Positions 61,826 through 64,000 of a stretch of DNA of 64,000 nucleotides are shown in pieces (positions within the stretch are counted from its first letter, which is position 1; each line of letters begins with the position of its first letter). The notes beneath the pieces were generated by a model. That model was not told the DNA's origin. It was given only the letters and a program-made list of their open reading frames with translations, and did not search any database. Both the position numbers and the translations under genes were made by a program. Source of the DNA: Anisakis pegreffii. Taxonomy: Eukaryota; Nematoda; Chromadorea; Rhabditida; Anisakidae. The stretch spans positions 1 through 64,000 of the forward strand of contig JAPYMA010001308.1 in the NCBI GenBank assembly GCA_035041965.1. The letters are read 5' to 3'.

Positions 61826-63833
61826 TCATCTTTGCTCGGTTCTCATACGCGTCATTGTGACCACTCTAGTTTTTTGAGCGGGTCGAAAGAATGGGATCTT
61901 GCCAAGGATTTCTTTTCGAATTTCTTTCTGTGTAATCACCATTATGAAAATATTCACGATACCTTTGTTCATATTCAAAATATATATAATTTTATCGTTG
62001 TTTGCGCCCGAAAGCAGCAAATAGATATCCGGAACAGTGAACAATATCAGTTGATTGAGTGTAATTAAGCCGATCGTCACTGTCATCTGACGAATTTTGT
62101 TTTCCTCAAGGTAGAGTCTTGATTGATAGTTTTGGAATTTTTTGATCAGCTGAAACGAAAACGCTTTATTCAATCGAAGTGAACGTGCAATTATCTCAAC
62201 TAATTCAACCTAAGACGAATCAAACAACTCATACGGAATATATTACCATGCAGCAAAAGTTTTGATGGCGATGTATTTCTGCAATAATATGTAACGAGAG
62301 CAGCATATTTCAATGCGGAAGGCCGACTTTCTTAAATGAATTACTCATTTTCAGTTTGCTGTCTTATTAAAAACAACTCTCAAATGCTTTTCATTAAATT
62401 AAAACAGTTTATGAAAATTTGTTGATTAATCTCATAATTTTCAAACGACTTACATAAGTTCTTCAGTTGGATAGATAAAGAAAAAACAGTCCTAATTAAG
62501 TGTGCCTATAGTAGGACAATGTTTCATCGAACGTATCTTCAGAGACGTACCTTTCTGATCTTGCATGCAATTGGTATGTAGACTGCAATAGCCAAAATAC
62601 TTGTCACTATCCGTATCCAACGTAATACTGCATAGCAATTATCCGGAAGCGTATCTTTGAGGAAACACATTCCAGACTGCTGAAATATTGTTCATTCCCA
62701 AATGAACATATGACAACATTCTTTCTACCACATCCACATGAAGTTTGTAACGCATAACCTAAACTTGCGATAGAGTTTCCCTTAAATTACAATGCAATAA
62801 TTGTAAGCATTCGTTTGATCAGTGACAGATTGTTTTAGCCCAAAGAACTGCTGATATCAACATAAATGAATGCTTTTTTTCTGTTGACCTCAGATGGGAC
62901 ATTTCAAATTTGACGAAGACATTCGATAGTCATCGATAAGGCATATTTCGGTTTCAGCCGATGGCCACTGGTAAATTCAGCTACTTGTGACCGCCGATCG
63001 ATTCAGCCATTAGTGATCAAGTCTGATCGATCGGTCGATCAGACTTGTGGCCATCGTTGGCCAGCGAAAATCGATCAGTGTCCATTGACTCATTCCCAGA
63101 TCGGAGGTCGATATCAATCAACAATGTTTTGTTCCGATTCTCAACGGAAACAGCTTCGTTCTAGTATGCATGCTTCGAAGATGTCAAAAACATCCTCATA
63201 AGTTGTCGTATTTGAAAAGCAATTCAGAGTCGGATTGATGCCTATGAATTTACGGAATTCTTTAGAGAACAATTTTGGATTCATTTACTCATCTCAAAAC
63301 AATGCAGATAATTTGATTTCACATACATTGCGCTCGTATCTCGACGGAATCACCGCCATATAACTGGTCACATATGCGGGAATGATTGCCGAAAACGATG
63401 TTACGAACAACACAAGAGGGTAATGCGGTGGCAGTTTCAAGTACCTGCAAATGATCAAAACTTGTGAGAACTAAATGAGAACAATATTCGCTCTTCAGGT
63501 GAAGAATCTTATTCATATTCTGGATCCATTGTAATTGACAGAACTTCAAGACTCGCAGCACATTTCTCAGAAGAATTTGTAGACTGCTGCCGTAAAACAC
63601 TAAAAGTGTGTAGTGAATGGATAAAAAGGTAATCAATGGAATCTTCCATAGCTAGTGAGCTATGAAGTTGAAGGCAAATGGTGACTGCTTTTCTTACTTT
63701 ATGGGATAGAAGACCGATACGGCGCGATCCAACGCCACAAACAATGAGATGATGCCAGCTTCTGGAGTGATGAATAGAATTAATAAATCATGAACTTTAT
63801 TCAAACAATAGAATCGTGATACAAACGGCACAT
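61826..63833 (-). CDS. Seven-transmembrane receptor, nematode serpentine (Srsx-like) type, 5' end outside the window
   Basis: Probable G-protein-coupled chemosensory or peptide receptor in the plasma membrane. Four exons join in phase: 63833-63698 (TM3, IISLFVALDRAVSVFYPIK with the DR motif), 63444-63327 (TM4, YPLVLFVTSFSAIIPAYV), 62679-62551 (extracellular loop with MCFLKDTLPDNC, then TM5 IVTSILAIAVYIPIACKIRK) and 62149-61826 (TM6 VTIGLITLNQLILFTVPDIY, TM7 ILNMNKGIVNIFIMV, cytoplasmic tail ending TRMRTEQR). All have GT-AG borders. TM1-TM2 must lie upstream of 63833, probably beyond the window. The model gives about 234 aa from TM3 on. Family assignment to Srsx is by general pattern. Decayed copies of its last two exons lie at 48.1-49.2 kb. 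Confidence 0.78.
63018..63047. repeat. Short hairpin in a receptor intron
   Basis: Perfect 13-bp arms CAAGTCTGATCGA and TCGATCAGACTTG, with the spacer TCGG, in the intron between the TM4 and TM5 exons. Surrounding GATGGCCAC / GTGGCCATC words extend the symmetry loosely. Confidence 0.9.
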
Positions 63834-64000
63834 CTGAAAAGGAAATCATGAAGGGTTCGGTTATTTAGTCAAGAATGAATCGACAATTTCCCCTTAGAGT
63901 CGGATTTGACGAACATAACTATCAAAGATTTTTCATTGACAACATTGTATTCGTAGGACTAATATAACCGCATTCTATTTATAGTTGTTTATCGCTGTTT

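Larger units (their letters stand above)
59580..62640. repeat. Segmental duplication, copy 2
   Basis: Direct partner of 46795-48800 (blocks listed there). The CAP-G end is decayed here: only about CCACACGAGCCATATC of exon 1 remains. The receptor end is intact. So each copy has kept one working gene and lost the other. Confidence 0.8.

Noticed and set aside
1..64000. CRISPR arrays, operons with ribosome binding sites, prophage or plasmid features
   Set aside because: The introns and gene families are those of an animal. No direct-repeat/spacer array or bacterial gene organisation is present.

Overview
The window looks like nuclear DNA of a nematode. It is AT-rich (estimated by eye, not computed) and its genes are split into many short exons with GT-AG introns. 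It carries an animal condensin subunit, a lysosomal-type lipase, two sorbitol dehydrogenases, a serpentine receptor of nematode chemoreceptor type and a protein built of repeated short Cys-Cys modules. It also holds two sequences closely resembling the nematode SL1 spliced leader. The species cannot be named from this. Exon models below were joined by hand, using reading frame, splice signals and phase. Layout: 0.4-1.1 kb (+) is a broken inverted copy of part of the lipase gene; 1.75-4.89 kb (-) is a complete 10-exon acid lipase; 6.1-10.3 kb (-) is a reconstructed 5-exon gene for a secreted cysteine-rich basic protein of unknown family; 10.3-23.4 kb is gene-poor with a few decayed coding-like islands; 23.4-25.0 kb (+) is an unidentified 4-exon gene. 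The centre (26.2-37.8 kb) has two sorbitol dehydrogenase paralogues in the same orientation, with a CC-module repeat protein gene on the opposite strand between them. The second dehydrogenase is intact. The first has lost the AG of one splice acceptor. At 39.2-47.1 kb (-) lies a roughly 22-exon gene for a CAP-G-like condensin HEAT subunit, convergent with the second dehydrogenase. From 47 to 63 kb the sequence is a repeat and rearrangement zone: a segmental duplication of the CAP-G 5' flank plus the receptor 3' end, tandem duplications, a 47-bp minisatellite, a 302-bp triplicate repeat, a 2-kb tandem repeat with a GC-rich core, a fold-back MITE with a perfect 8-bp target-site duplication, and an inverted pair of SL1-like units. 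The window ends inside a 7TM receptor gene (-, 61.8 kb to beyond 63.8 kb). The genes do not form a pathway. The main themes are local duplication followed by decay (lipase, sorbitol dehydrogenase, receptor) and module amplification (CC protein). Because exon borders were assigned by eye, transcript data should take precedence where they disagree.
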